Source: Flavobacteriales bacterium (GTDB lineage Bacteria > Bacteroidota > Bacteroidia > Flavobacteriales_G > JALEGO01). From it: a stretch of DNA of 64,000 bases. The stretch lies in NCBI GenBank assembly GCA_020628935.1, contig JAHDEG010000011.1, positions 1-64,000 on the forward strand, in the 5' to 3' direction. The notes below the pieces were generated by a model. The model did not search any database and had not been told where the DNA came from. It worked only from the letters and a program-made list of their open reading frames with translations. The position numbers and the translations under genes are program-made. This document shows, piece after piece, positions 42,732-51,670 of the stretch (position 1 is its first letter; every line of letters starts with the position of its first letter).

Positions 42732-44090
42732 TTATTTTTGAGAGAGGTTAAATATTCGTTTCCAACTCTTCTTTTTAGGTTTAATTGATGTATTATTTTC
42801 ACTGTTAAATTGCTGAACGATTTGCTTTTCGTACTGAGAATAAAGCTCAGGATCAAAGTTTGCGTCTTTTAAATGCTCTAACACATATTCGATTGACATT
42901 TTATCCGTTAACCAACGGTCAAACAGCTCATGCCTTAATCGTATTCCGAAAGTATTTATGCCTTTAAACTCGTGCGTTTTTGTATTAAACACAAAATAAA
43001 GACTTAAATATTTTGTAGGATGCTCCCAGTAAAAAACAGACTCGTTTTCTTGCGGTTTAGCGAACACCCAACCATAGGTTTGGTACTCAATATCAAAGAA
43101 TTTGGCAGAATTAAACCAATTACCAGGTTTATAAGCTGTTTTAGCTCCAGTAAGCGTATATGCTAATGTTTCACCCATCATTTTACCTGTATACCAAACT
43201 TGCTCTAAATTTCTTCTTCCGGTAGGATGTTCTTTAAACTCTGCACAATCACCAATTGCATAAACATCTTTAATGGATGTTTCAAGGTATTCATTAACCA
43301 AAATACCTTTATCGGTTTTTAAGGAAGTGTTTTTAAGGAAGTCGATATTTGGGCTAACTCCTGCTGTTAAACCGACCAATTGACAGTCTATTTTTTCGCC
43401 CGACTTAGTAGTAATCTTACTTACTCTACCATTTGAACCTGCATGAATCTCGGCCAATTCGGTATTTAACTGCAAATCGATATGATAGTCGGTTGTCATG
43501 TGTCGCTCAATCATTTTGGCTTGTGGTTCAGGCAAAACCCCACCCCAAAAAGCGCCTTCTCTTACTAAAAAAGTAACTGGGTAGTTTCTTGTGTGTAACA
43601 TTTCGGCTAATTCAATCCCTATTAAACCGCCCCCAATAATTACACTTCTATTAATACCATTTTTTGTGTTTTCTTCTAGTAATTCTAAATCCTTATAACT
43701 ATACAAGCCTTGAACCCCCGGCAAATCTTGACCCGGCCAGCCAAATTTATTGGGTTTAGATCCTACGGCTAAAACCAACGAGTCGTATTTCATACTCGAG
43801 CTAGTTTCAAAATTCAGCTGTTTGTTTTCAAAATTAATATCAGTTACGTGATCAAATTTTAAATCAATTTTATTTTTCTCCCAAAAATCATTCTCGTAAG
43901 GTTGCGTATCTTTCAAACGCATATGGCCCATGTATATGTACATTAGTGCCGTTCTAGAAAAAAAATATTCTGTTTCTGAGGATATGATTGTGATTTTGCA
44001 ATCGCTATTTTTGCGTACAAAACGAGCGAGAGTAACTCCAGAAATACCATTTCCTATAATAACAATATGATCATTTGAACCTGCACTCAT
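42732..44090 (-). CDS. NAD(P)/FAD-dependent oxidoreductase
   Basis: The 452-residue product has an FAD-binding Rossmann motif I-G-N-G-I-S-G-V-T near the start, a second nucleotide-binding motif I-G-G-G-L-I-G-I-E (about 150) and the flavin contact Y-A-I-G-D-C-A-E, as in the nitrite-reductase/rubredoxin-reductase branch of pyridine nucleotide-disulfide oxidoreductases. There is no CxxxxC redox disulfide. It is the first gene of a two-gene operon with the polyferredoxin, so electron transfer from NAD(P)H into the membrane is the likely job. The substrate remains open. Confidence 0.88.
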   Translation of the reverse strand: MSAGSNDHIVIIGNGISGVTLARFVRKNSDCKITIISSETEYFFSRTALMYIYMGHMRLKDTQPYENDFWEKNKIDLKFDHVTDINFENKQLNFETSSSMKYDSLVLAVGSKPNKFGWPGQDLPGVQGLYSYKDLELLEENTKNGINRSVIIGGGLIGIELAEMLHTRNYPVTFLVREGAFWGGVLPEPQAKMIERHMTTDYHIDLQLNTELAEIHAGSNGRVSKITTKSGEKIDCQLVGLTAGVSPNIDFLKNTSLKTDKGILVNEYLETSIKDVYAIGDCAEFKEHPTGRRNLEQVWYTGKMMGETLAYTLTGAKTAYKPGNWFNSAKFFDIEYQTYGWVFAKPQENESVFYWEHPTKYLSLYFVFNTKTHEFKGINTFGIRLRHELFDRWLTDKMSIEYVLEHLKDANFDPELYSQYEKQIVQQFNSENNTSIKPKKKSWKRIFNLSQK

Positions 44091-44258
44091 TTAATAAATT
44101 TAATTTAAAGGTATAAATACTTTGTTGCAAACCTAAATTCCCAAAACAATAGAATTCAATAAACGGTCTAGAACTAATTTCCTTACAGTTGAATCAATGA
44201 ATTTCACCTCATAAAGTATTAGGTTGTATTCTAGCTTATGTAATTAGGTAAAAAGTGT

Positions 44259-44266
44259 TACTTTTG
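44259..44266 (+). promoter_or_regulatory. Probable -7 promoter element of the pseudopilin-like/rsmD unit
   Basis: TACTTTTG matches TAnnTTTG exactly and ends 17 bases before the ATG at 44284, between divergent transcription units. Confidence 0.5.
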
Positions 44267-44283
44267 TTGCAAATTGAGTTTTT

Positions 44284-45066
44284 ATGAAACAGATTGGCAA
44301 ACTTTTATTTCCTGCATTACTTATAATTTTAGGACTAATAGCTATTATAATTGGAAACAATACTGATCAAAATGGGCTATTTCTTTTTGGAGCTTTTGTA
44401 ACACTAATTATTGGCGTAACCGCACTACTTGCTATTCTTAATGTTTTTAACAAAACTGTTAGAATTATTTTACTTGTTGTTTTTTTAGCAGGTTCTGGTT
44501 TATTAGCATTTTACGATGTAAATTCAATTCAAAAGCCTCTTGAGTTTGAAAAAACGAAAGAAGCGAGATATGCAGCGGTTGTACAAAGAATGAAGGATAT
44601 AAGAGAAGCTCAAAAAGGATATAAATCTGCCAAAGGTAACTATGCACCAACATTAGATACTTTAGCAATGTTTATTTTGCAAGACTCTATGCCAATTGTA
44701 AAAGCAATTGGAGATAGACCAGACACATTAACAGAAGCTAAAGCGTTAGAATTAGGAATAATGAAAAGAGATACTATTCAGGTTTGGGCTAAAGAGAAGA
44801 TTTTTAATAGTAAATATTTAGCTACAAGGAACTCGCAGTTTGCACTTGCTGTGGATTCTTTCGAGTACATTCCCTTTACAAAAGGAGAAAAATTTAATAT
44901 GTCTGTAGGTGAAGTCGAAAAAAACAATGTTAAAGTAAAAACTTTGTATGTATCTGCACCTAACGCAGTAATTTTCCCTGACTACGACAAAAACTTTTAT
45001 GTTAGCCTTAGAGATTTAGAATTCGGATCTACAACCGATCCTGTATTAAACGGTAATTGGGAATAA
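44284..45066 (+). CDS. Membrane protein of unknown function with pseudopilin-like C-terminal half
   Basis: The 260-residue product has three hydrophobic helices in its first 80 residues, then a soluble part in which R-x(5)-R-M-K-D-I-R-E-A-Q-K-G-Y-K-S-A-K-G-N-Y-A-P resembles the helix-to-sheet region of type II pseudopilins. No prepilin cleavage motif precedes it, so the similarity is structural at best. It lies 6 bases before the DUF3822 gene and in front of rsmD, an arrangement suggesting one transcript. No reaction can be assigned. Confidence 0.65.
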   Translation: MKQIGKLLFPALLIILGLIAIIIGNNTDQNGLFLFGAFVTLIIGVTALLAILNVFNKTVRIILLVVFLAGSGLLAFYDVNSIQKPLEFEKTKEARYAAVVQRMKDIREAQKGYKSAKGNYAPTLDTLAMFILQDSMPIVKAIGDRPDTLTEAKALELGIMKRDTIQVWAKEKIFNSKYLATRNSQFALAVDSFEYIPFTKGEKFNMSVGEVEKNNVKVKTLYVSAPNAVIFPDYDKNFYVSLRDLEFGSTTDPVLNGNWE

Positions 45067-45072
45067 CACCTA

Positions 45073-45858
45073 ATGGGTCAAAACGCTGAGCTAATAGCTC
45101 AACAACTTATTATTCATGTAAATCAAAAAGTAGCTGAATACTTATTAGTATACACTAACAAATCAGTTTATGGCTGGATAGAGTCTATTAAAGATGAACA
45201 CGATCTAGTAAACAGAATTTTACACCACCGAAATAAAAATAATCTTTCTGAAACTCGTATTAAGGTTTTGATTAACCCAGATGAGTTTTTAATAATTCCT
45301 AAGGCGCTATTTGATAAAAACAATATTGCAAAAGCTTGGAATACCGTTAATAATTCGACTCCAGAAAAGCTTTTTCAAGAGTACATAGACTTTATAAATG
45401 GATTTTTTGTTTCGAATATTTCTAACAAGCTAATCAAAATTTTAGAGAACAAACATCCTGAAATTAATATTTCAACGCATCACAAATACATTATAGAATC
45501 GCTCTCAGTTTTAGATTACACCACAGCTTTTTTTGTTTTTAAATATGACAGCAAAATTCTATTACTCAGTTTAAAGGATAACAATCTTACTTTCTATAAT
45601 GAATTTCTAATAACGTCACCCAATGACGTAGCGTACTACATTTTATCAGTATTTGAACAGCACAATATTAGTCCTACATCAACTGTGTTACTATATGACA
45701 CTGTAAATACCGACTTTGATGAGGAACTATCAGTTTTAAAATCGTACATTAAAAATTGTAACCCATTAAATCTTGATTTAGTCGCAAACATTACAAGAAT
45801 ACAGAATAAAAATAATCTAATATCTTATAACACCATAAGCACTTTATTATGCGAATAA
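45073..45858 (+). CDS. DUF3822 family protein
   Basis: The 261-residue product has the actin-like, alternating beta/alpha pattern of the DUF3822 family (S-V-Y-G-W-I, D-Y-T-T-A-F-F-V-F-K, L-L-Y-D-T-V near residue 209). Bacteroidota genomes often place this gene beside rsmD, as here, where the two overlap by 10 bases. No catalytic residues are known. It may be a regulator or chaperone of its neighbours; that is inference. Confidence 0.8.
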   Translation: MGQNAELIAQQLIIHVNQKVAEYLLVYTNKSVYGWIESIKDEHDLVNRILHHRNKNNLSETRIKVLINPDEFLIIPKALFDKNNIAKAWNTVNNSTPEKLFQEYIDFINGFFVSNISNKLIKILENKHPEINISTHHKYIIESLSVLDYTTAFFVFKYDSKILLLSLKDNNLTFYNEFLITSPNDVAYYILSVFEQHNISPTSTVLLYDTVNTDFDEELSVLKSYIKNCNPLNLDLVANITRIQNKNNLISYNTISTLLCE

Positions 45859-46382
45859 TAGGAGGTAAATTTAAAGGGAGAAGAATTGTAGCCCCAAAAA
45901 AATTACCTATAAGGCCAACTACAGATTTCGCTAAAGAGGCTTTATTTAATATTCTAAATAACCAGTTGAATTTTGAAGAGACAAGTGCATTAGACCTATT
46001 TTCCGGATCAGGAAACATTTCTTTTGAATTACTCTCCAGAGAAACAAAACAAATAATTGCTGTAGATCAAAATTACTTGTGTACAAAATTCATCTCAGAA
46101 GAATCTAAAAAATTAGAAGCTGGTAAGGTCAAATGTGTAAAATCTGAAGCTATTAAATTTTTAAATCGCTGCGAAATTAAGTTCGATCTTATTTTTGCAG
46201 ATCCTCCTTACGACTACACGTTATACACAGAGTTAATTAACGCAGTATTTAGTAATAATTTACTTTCGCCTGACGGCTTATTTGTTTTAGAACATTATAC
46301 AAAAACCAACGTAGAGCATCCTAAACGATACAACACAAGAAATTATAGTGGTGTTTCTTTTAGTATGTTTGACAATAAATAA
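45849..46382 (+). CDS. rsmD: 16S rRNA (guanine(966)-N(2))-methyltransferase RsmD
   Basis: The 177-residue product has SAM motif D-L-F-S-G-S-G at 49-55 and the catalytic D-P-P-Y at 118-121, with the N-terminal R-I-I-G-G-K-F-K-G-R-R of the family. It methylates G966 in the small-subunit rRNA. It overlaps the DUF3822 gene by 10 bases, and the PHP phosphatase gene begins 14 bases after it. Confidence 0.93.
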   Translation: MRIIGGKFKGRRIVAPKKLPIRPTTDFAKEALFNILNNQLNFEETSALDLFSGSGNISFELLSRETKQIIAVDQNYLCTKFISEESKKLEAGKVKCVKSEAIKFLNRCEIKFDLIFADPPYDYTLYTELINAVFSNNLLSPDGLFVLEHYTKTNVEHPKRYNTRNYSGVSFSMFDNK

Positions 46383-46396
46383 GATTTGAGGTATAT

Positions 46397-47146
46397 ATGG
46401 GATTTTTAAAGAAATTGTTTAAAAAGAAAGTAGAAAGGTTAGATCCTATCAATTTCGAGGTTTTTCATACTGATGTGCATTCACATCTTATTCCCGGCAT
46501 TGATGATGGTGCGCAAAACATAGATCAATCTATAGAGCTTATTGAATCACTTATTGGATTGGGGTATAAAAAAATTATAACAACCCCACATATTTATATG
46601 GACTATTACCAAAATACCCCAGAAATTATTTTGGAAGGATTGAATGCCGTACAAATAGAACTAAAAAAAAGAAACATAAATATTCAAATTGAAGCTGCAG
46701 CTGAATATTTTTTAGATGACCATTTTTTAAAAGAAATTGAAAAGGAAAACCTATTAACTTTCGGTGATAATTACGTGCTATTTGAACTACCTTTTTTAAC
46801 AGAAACACCTTATTTAGCTGATGCTATATTCCAAATGCAACTAAAAGGTTACAAACCTGTTTTAGCTCATGTTGAACGATACAATTACTGGCATCAAAGC
46901 CATGAAGAACTACACAAAATAAAAGATAAAGGGGTATTATTTCAGCTTAATATAAATTCTTTATCAGGAGCTTATGGGCCAGGATGTAAAGAAACAGCAC
47001 AATACATGATTGAAAAAAACATGTATAATCTTGTAGGATCAGATTGCCATCATCTCAAACATATTGAATTACTGAAACAAGCTTCTCAAGAAAAGGCTTT
47101 ACACGATTTGGTTGCTCAGGGTGACTTAATAAATAGCGCGTTATAG
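46397..47146 (+). CDS. CpsB/CapC-family PHP-type tyrosine-protein phosphatase
   Basis: The 249-residue product has the PHP metal motif H-S-H at 28-30 followed by L-I-P-G-I-D-D-G-A, T-T-P-H near 65, and C-terminal V-G-S-D-C-H-H. In Gram-positive capsule systems CpsB dephosphorylates a tyrosine kinase that controls polysaccharide export. No kinase or export gene lies near, but glycosyltransferases are elsewhere in the window. It is the last gene of the unit running from 44284. Confidence 0.88.
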   Translation: MGFLKKLFKKKVERLDPINFEVFHTDVHSHLIPGIDDGAQNIDQSIELIESLIGLGYKKIITTPHIYMDYYQNTPEIILEGLNAVQIELKKRNINIQIEAAAEYFLDDHFLKEIEKENLLTFGDNYVLFELPFLTETPYLADAIFQMQLKGYKPVLAHVERYNYWHQSHEELHKIKDKGVLFQLNINSLSGAYGPGCKETAQYMIEKNMYNLVGSDCHHLKHIELLKQASQEKALHDLVAQGDLINSAL

Positions 47147-47154
47147 TACAAGTA

Positions 47155-48036
47155 TTAGACTGAAGTAAAACTCATCACTTTCTTATCTACGTCAATTTTT
47201 CTAGCCAAACCTGTTAGAACCTTTCCCGGGCCAACTTCAGTAAAGTTAATAGCCCCGGCAGAAATCATATTCTGAACAATCTGCGTCCAGCGAACAGGTG
47301 ATGTTAACTGATCTATTAGTTTTTGCTTTATTTCATTAACATTTTTGCTAGGCTGTGCGTCAACATTTTGATATATGTGACAAATAGGTTCAGAGAATTC
47401 CGCTTCTAATATTGCCTTTTCTAATTTGCTCTTTGCAGAATTCATTAAAGGAGAATGAAATGCTCCACCAACTGGCAATAAAAGTGCTCGTCTTGCTCCT
47501 GCTTCTTTAAGTTTATCACAGGCTAGGTTTACGGCATCAACTTCTCCAGAAATAACTAATTGGCCAGGGCAATTATAATTAGCAGGTACTACTACTCCAT
47601 CAACATCCTCACATATTTGTTCTACAACATTATCTTCTAAAGCTAAAACAGCAGCCATTGTAGATGCTTGTATTTCACATGCTTCCTGCATAGCCATTGC
47701 TCTTTTATAGACAAGGCTTAACCCATCCTCAAAAGAAAGAACTTTAGCTGCCACTAAGGCTGAAAACTCACCCAATGAATGCCCCGCTACCATTGCAGGA
47801 GAAAAGTCAGGTATTGTTTGTAAAACAGCAATACTATGCACAAAAATAGCAGGTTGAGTTACCCCGGTTTGTTTCAAATCCTCTTTTTCACCGTTAAACA
47901 TAATATCAGATAGTGAAAAACCAAGAATTGAATCTGCTTTATCAAATAAAGCTTTACACTCTGCATTCTGCTCATATAAATCTTTACCCATACCAGGGAA
48001 CTGAGAACCTTGACCAGGAAAAACGTAAGCTTTCAT
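47155..48036 (-). CDS. fabD: Malonyl-CoA-acyl carrier protein transacylase
   Basis: The 293-residue product has the active-site G-H-S-L-G with S87 and the second histidine in A-F-H-S-P-L-M, plus the N-terminal F-P-G-Q-G-S-Q. It moves malonyl from CoA to acyl carrier protein, starting fatty-acid elongation in the cytoplasm. The start is the ATG at 48036 (M-K-A-Y-V-F-P-G); a TTG 6 bases upstream is unlikely. A -7-like box lies 3 bases before the ATG. It converges on the PHP phosphatase gene with an 8-base gap. Confidence 0.95.
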   Translation of the reverse strand: MKAYVFPGQGSQFPGMGKDLYEQNAECKALFDKADSILGFSLSDIMFNGEKEDLKQTGVTQPAIFVHSIAVLQTIPDFSPAMVAGHSLGEFSALVAAKVLSFEDGLSLVYKRAMAMQEACEIQASTMAAVLALEDNVVEQICEDVDGVVVPANYNCPGQLVISGEVDAVNLACDKLKEAGARRALLLPVGGAFHSPLMNSAKSKLEKAILEAEFSEPICHIYQNVDAQPSKNVNEIKQKLIDQLTSPVRWTQIVQNMISAGAINFTEVGPGKVLTGLARKIDVDKKVMSFTSV

Positions 48037-48039
48037 ATT

Positions 48040-48047
48040 CAAATATT
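48040..48047 (-). promoter_or_regulatory. -7-like promoter element abutting the fabD start
   Basis: Read on the minus strand, AATATTTG matches TAnnTTTG at seven of eight positions and leaves only 3 bases before the fabD ATG, implying a leaderless message if used. Confidence 0.35.
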
Positions 48048-48102
48048 TAATTTATTTGAGAAAAGAATTTAAAGCTGATTTAATACAACCATCAGTATAG
48101 TA

Positions 48103-48702
48103 TCAAGACAACTTAGCAGATATTAAATTAATGAATTCCTTGCGAGTTGTATCCTTCAAAAAAGCACCTTTAAAGGCAGAAGTAGTTGTAACAGAATTTT
48201 GCTTCTGTACCCCCCTCATTTGCATACACATGTGCTTTGCTTCAATCACTACAGCAACACCAAGAGGCCTTAAAGTTTCCTCAATACAATCGGTTATTTG
48301 ATCAGTTAAACGTTCTTGAACTTGTAACCGTCTAGCAAATGCATCAACAACCCTAGGTAATTTACTTAAACCAACAATGTGCCCATTTGGTATATAGGCT
48401 ATATGTGCTTTACCAAAAAAAGGCAGCATATGGTGTTCACACAAAGAATACAACTCTATATCCTTAACAATTACCATTTGACTGTAGTCTTCTTTAAACA
48501 TGGCCGATTTTAGTATCTCTTTAGCATCTAAATCGTAACCTTGAGTTAAAAACTGCATCGCTTTAGCAGCACGTTCAGGCGTTTTTAATAATCCTTCTCT
48601 ATCAACATCCTCCCCAATTTCTTTAATGATTGATTTATAACTTGCAGAAACTACTTTGGTTTGCTCTGCATTATATTCATGCACTTTTTTATAATTACTC
48701 AT
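48103..48702 (-). CDS. folE: GTP cyclohydrolase I FolE
   Basis: The 199-residue product has the zinc ligands C88 and H91 in C-E-H-H-M-L-P-F and C159 in C-M-Q-M-R-G. It turns GTP into dihydroneopterin triphosphate for folate and 7-deazaguanine (queuosine) synthesis. The queD-type gene lies 5 bases upstream on the same strand, so the two share an operon and probably a pathway. Confidence 0.95.
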   Translation of the reverse strand: MSNYKKVHEYNAEQTKVVSASYKSIIKEIGEDVDREGLLKTPERAAKAMQFLTQGYDLDAKEILKSAMFKEDYSQMVIVKDIELYSLCEHHMLPFFGKAHIAYIPNGHIVGLSKLPRVVDAFARRLQVQERLTDQITDCIEETLRPLGVAVVIEAKHMCMQMRGVQKQNSVTTTSAFKGAFLKDTTRKEFINLISAKLS

Positions 48703-48707
48703 AATAT

Positions 48708-49118
48708 TTATCCGTAATATTCTACAAAATTATTTTCAGTTTCAGTAAGCTTTATACAATGTAAATCGGCACCTAGTTGCTTAATTTCATCCACCAAAAC
48801 ATTCCATATTTCAATAGCTAAAACTTCGGTTGAAGCTCGCTTATCCTTCATAAAATCTACTTCAACATTTATGTTTTTGTGATCTAGTTTTTGAATCACA
48901 TGCTCATCTACAACCTTACTCAATTGTTTTAAATCAATAACCCAACCTTCATCATCTCTTAGCTCACCCTTAACAGTAATATACAATACGTAGTTATGAC
49001 CATGCCAATTAGGGTTTGAACAGTTCCCGAAAACCTCTTTATTTTTTTCATCGGTCCATTTAGGGTTGTATAAACGGTGAGCAGCATTAAAACGTTCTCT
49101 CCTAGTTAAGTGTATCAT
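48708..49118 (-). CDS. queD: 6-carboxytetrahydropterin/6-pyruvoyltetrahydropterin synthase
   Basis: The 136-residue product has the zinc histidines H14, H39 and H41 (F-N-A-A-H, W-H-G-H-N-Y) and the catalytic Cys C33. In bacteria this fold usually makes 6-carboxytetrahydropterin for queuosine; the linked folE supplies the substrate. It is the first gene of the folE operon and diverges from mqnB across 100 bases. Confidence 0.9.
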   Translation of the reverse strand: MIHLTRRERFNAAHRLYNPKWTDEKNKEVFGNCSNPNWHGHNYVLYITVKGELRDDEGWVIDLKQLSKVVDEHVIQKLDHKNINVEVDFMKDKRASTEVLAIEIWNVLVDEIKQLGADLHCIKLTETENNFVEYYG

Positions 49119-49184
49119 ATATTATATTTTTGTTTCAAACGTTTGACTAACAAAGCGGCTAAGTATATGTTTACATCATCCCTA

Positions 49185-49214
49185 TTGCTTACAAAAGTAT
49201 TCAGTTTATCTTTA
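49185..49214 (+). promoter_or_regulatory. Promoter of the mqnB-mqnD unit, -33 and -7 elements
   Basis: TTG at 49185-49187 and TATCTTTA at 49207-49214 (seven of eight matches to TAnnTTTG) are separated by 19 bases, the normal spacing in Bacteroidota. Only CACT separates the -7 box from the ATG at 49219, so the mRNA would be leaderless or nearly so. Confidence 0.6.
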
Positions 49215-49218
49215 CACT

Positions 49219-49884
49219 ATGGCTATTTTAATAATTTCAGCATCCGCTAAAGAAATTGAATTTTTACCAGGTGTCAAAAATAAAGAAATTTTAATTGGTG
49301 AGGTAACTGACATAAATTCAAACTATAGCCTATTAATTGTTGGAATAGGCATTGCATCTGCAACCTATAACCTAACAAAAAACATTAACACCATTAAAGA
49401 GTATTCTTTCAAAAAAATACTAAACATAGGTATAGCCGGTTGTTTTAGTAAAAAAATCTCATTAACTACTGTAGTTCACATATCTAATGATCAGTTTGGC
49501 GATTTAGGAGCAGAAGACGGTGATAGTCTCCAAACTGCTTTTGATTTGGGGTGGGTAAAAAATAATGAATTCCCATTTACTAATTGCAAGTTAAAATTGC
49601 TTAATAATGATAACAAAAACATTCAATCTCTAGAAGCTATTACAGTTAACAAAGGCTCAGGAAGCCAACACACAATAAGTATATTAAAGAATAAGTTTGC
49701 TGATGCTCAAATAGAAAGCATGGAAGGAGCCGCTATCGCTTATGTGCTCATTAAGGAAGGAATGAATATTCTACAGATAAGAGCAATTTCCAATTATATA
49801 GCAACCCGAAATTTTTCTGAGTGGAAAATCACAGAAGCCATTTCCATACTAAATACATACATTACTAAACAATTTAAACTATGA
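49219..49884 (+). CDS. mqnB: Futalosine hydrolase
   Basis: The 221-residue product has a nucleoside-phosphorylase-like fold with N-I-G-I-A-G-C-F near residue 75 and M-E-G-A-A-I-A-Y near 172. It splits futalosine into dehypoxanthine futalosine and hypoxanthine in the futalosine route to menaquinone. The next gene, overlapping by 4 bases (ATGA), is mqnD of the same pathway, which settles the assignment against other phosphorylases. Confidence 0.9.
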   Translation: MAILIISASAKEIEFLPGVKNKEILIGEVTDINSNYSLLIVGIGIASATYNLTKNINTIKEYSFKKILNIGIAGCFSKKISLTTVVHISNDQFGDLGAEDGDSLQTAFDLGWVKNNEFPFTNCKLKLLNNDNKNIQSLEAITVNKGSGSQHTISILKNKFADAQIESMEGAAIAYVLIKEGMNILQIRAISNYIATRNFSEWKITEAISILNTYITKQFKL

Positions 49885-50702
49885 AAATAAGCTTAGGATA
49901 TTCTCCATGCCCCAACGATACATTTATTTTTCATGCCATAGCAAATAAAAAAATTGATTTAGAAGGATTAGATTTCAACATCATTTTAGCTGATGTACAA
50001 GAACTTAACGAAATGGCAATAGCAAACAAATTAACCGTCACCAAATTAAGTTACAATGCATATTTTAAAATTCACAACAACTATCAGCTCTTAAAATACG
50101 GCAGTGCATTAGGCAAAGCATGCGGACCTTTATTAATAAGTAAATCAGAGCTAAGTATTGCAAACAAGGATTCGCTAACTGTGGCTGTACCAGGAGAAAA
50201 TACAACCGCGAATTTTTTACTGAATTTCGCTTACCCAAACCTAAAAAATAAAAAATTTGTTCTTTTCTCTGATATTGAAAATATGTTACTAAACGAGCAA
50301 GTTGATTTAGGTGTTATAATTCATGAGAACAGATTTACATATCAATCAAAAGGACTTAAATTAGTAAAAGACCTTGGTAAACACTGGGAAGATAATACCT
50401 CCTCCCCAATACCTTTAGGAGGAATAGCTATTAAAAGAGATGAGACCAACGAACTAAAAAATAAAATCTCTAACCTAATAATCAAGAGCATTCAATACGC
50501 AAAACAAAATACAGAAGAAACACTAAACTACTGTAAATTGCACGCTCAAGAAATGAATTACGAAGTTATGAAGCAGCACATTAATTTGTATGTAAATGAG
50601 TTCACCGAAAATTTAGGCGATCAAGGAATTAAAGCAATTGAATTAATGGGCTCTAAAGTTTTGAATACCAACTCGTTCGATTTACCTTTGATTTATAATT
50701 AA
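49881..50702 (+). CDS. mqnD: 1,4-dihydroxy-6-naphthoate synthase
   Basis: The 273-residue product begins G-Y-S-P-C-P-N-D-T-F-I-F-H-A and shows the periplasmic-binding-protein-like fold of MqnA/MqnD, with V-T-K-L-S-Y-N-A-Y near residue 53. It converts cyclic dehypoxanthine futalosine to 1,4-dihydroxy-6-naphthoate in the cytoplasm. It is translationally coupled to mqnB. The remaining pathway genes (mqnA, mqnC, mqnE) are not in the window. Confidence 0.92.
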   Translation: MKISLGYSPCPNDTFIFHAIANKKIDLEGLDFNIILADVQELNEMAIANKLTVTKLSYNAYFKIHNNYQLLKYGSALGKACGPLLISKSELSIANKDSLTVAVPGENTTANFLLNFAYPNLKNKKFVLFSDIENMLLNEQVDLGVIIHENRFTYQSKGLKLVKDLGKHWEDNTSSPIPLGGIAIKRDETNELKNKISNLIIKSIQYAKQNTEETLNYCKLHAQEMNYEVMKQHINLYVNEFTENLGDQGIKAIELMGSKVLNTNSFDLPLIYN

Positions 50703-50710
50703 GAATAACA

Positions 50711-51670
50711 ATGATTGTCGTAACCGGAGCCGCAGGATTTATAGCCAGCAATTTAGTTAAAAAGCTAAATTCTGAAGGATATAAAGACATCATATTAGTT
50801 GATGATTTTTCCAATCTAGAAAAAGAAAATAATCACAATACAGTAACATACACAAAAAAAGTAGACCGCGACATTTTTATTGAATGGATAAATTCCAATT
50901 ATGAGCACATTCAATTTATATTTCACTTAGGTGCAAGAACAGACACTACAGAATTTGATTACGCTATATTTGAAAAACTAAACGTAAATTATTCTAAAGA
51001 CATTTGGAATAAATGTTGCGAATTTGCAATACCATTAGTTTATGCATCGTCAGCAGCAACCTACGGTGATGGCTCACTTGGGTATGATGATAATCACGAA
51101 ATAATTGATAGATTACAGCCACTTAATCCCTACGGTGAGTCGAAAAATGAATTTGACAAATGGGCATTAAAGCAAGATAAAAAACCTTTTTTTTGGGCAG
51201 GACTAAAATTCTTCAATGTATACGGTCCTGGAGAATCTCATAAAAAAAGAATGGCTTCAGTGGTACTTCATGCACACAAGCAGATAAAGCAAAACGGAAT
51301 TGTTAAACTTTTTCGATCACACAACGAAAAATATAATGATGGAGAGCAACTTAGAGACTTCATTTACGTTAAAGACATAGCCGATGTGTGTGTATTCTTA
51401 CTTGAAAACCGGAAGCATTCAGGCATATATAACTTAGGAACTGGAAAAGCTCAAACATTTAAAAACTTAGCCGAAGCTACATTCAGAGCTTTAAACAAAC
51501 CCGTAAATATTGAGTACGTTGATATTCCAAAAGATATTAGAGATAAGTACCAATATTTTACGGAAGCAAACATGAATAAATTAAGAAGCATTGGTTACCA
51601 TAAGTCTTTTAACAACCTTGAACAAGGAGTTTCAGATTACGTGACTAATTACCTAGAAAGCGAATTATGA
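50711..51670 (+). CDS. rfaD: ADP-L-glycero-D-manno-heptose-6-epimerase-like enzyme
   Basis: The 319-residue product is an extended SDR with T-G-A-A-G-F-I at 5-11, an S-S-A-A-T-Y-G-D strand, and the catalytic Y-x3-K in N-P-Y-G-E-S-K. The V-D-D-F-S-N-L and Y-G-P-G-E-S-H-K segments match RfaD/HldD enzymes, which epimerise ADP-heptose for the lipopolysaccharide core. It starts 8 bases after mqnD and overlaps the next gene by 4 bases, but its role is unrelated to them. Specificity among NAD-dependent epimerases is inferred. Confidence 0.85.
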   Translation: MIVVTGAAGFIASNLVKKLNSEGYKDIILVDDFSNLEKENNHNTVTYTKKVDRDIFIEWINSNYEHIQFIFHLGARTDTTEFDYAIFEKLNVNYSKDIWNKCCEFAIPLVYASSAATYGDGSLGYDDNHEIIDRLQPLNPYGESKNEFDKWALKQDKKPFFWAGLKFFNVYGPGESHKKRMASVVLHAHKQIKQNGIVKLFRSHNEKYNDGEQLRDFIYVKDIADVCVFLLENRKHSGIYNLGTGKAQTFKNLAEATFRALNKPVNIEYVDIPKDIRDKYQYFTEANMNKLRSIGYHKSFNNLEQGVSDYVTNYLESEL

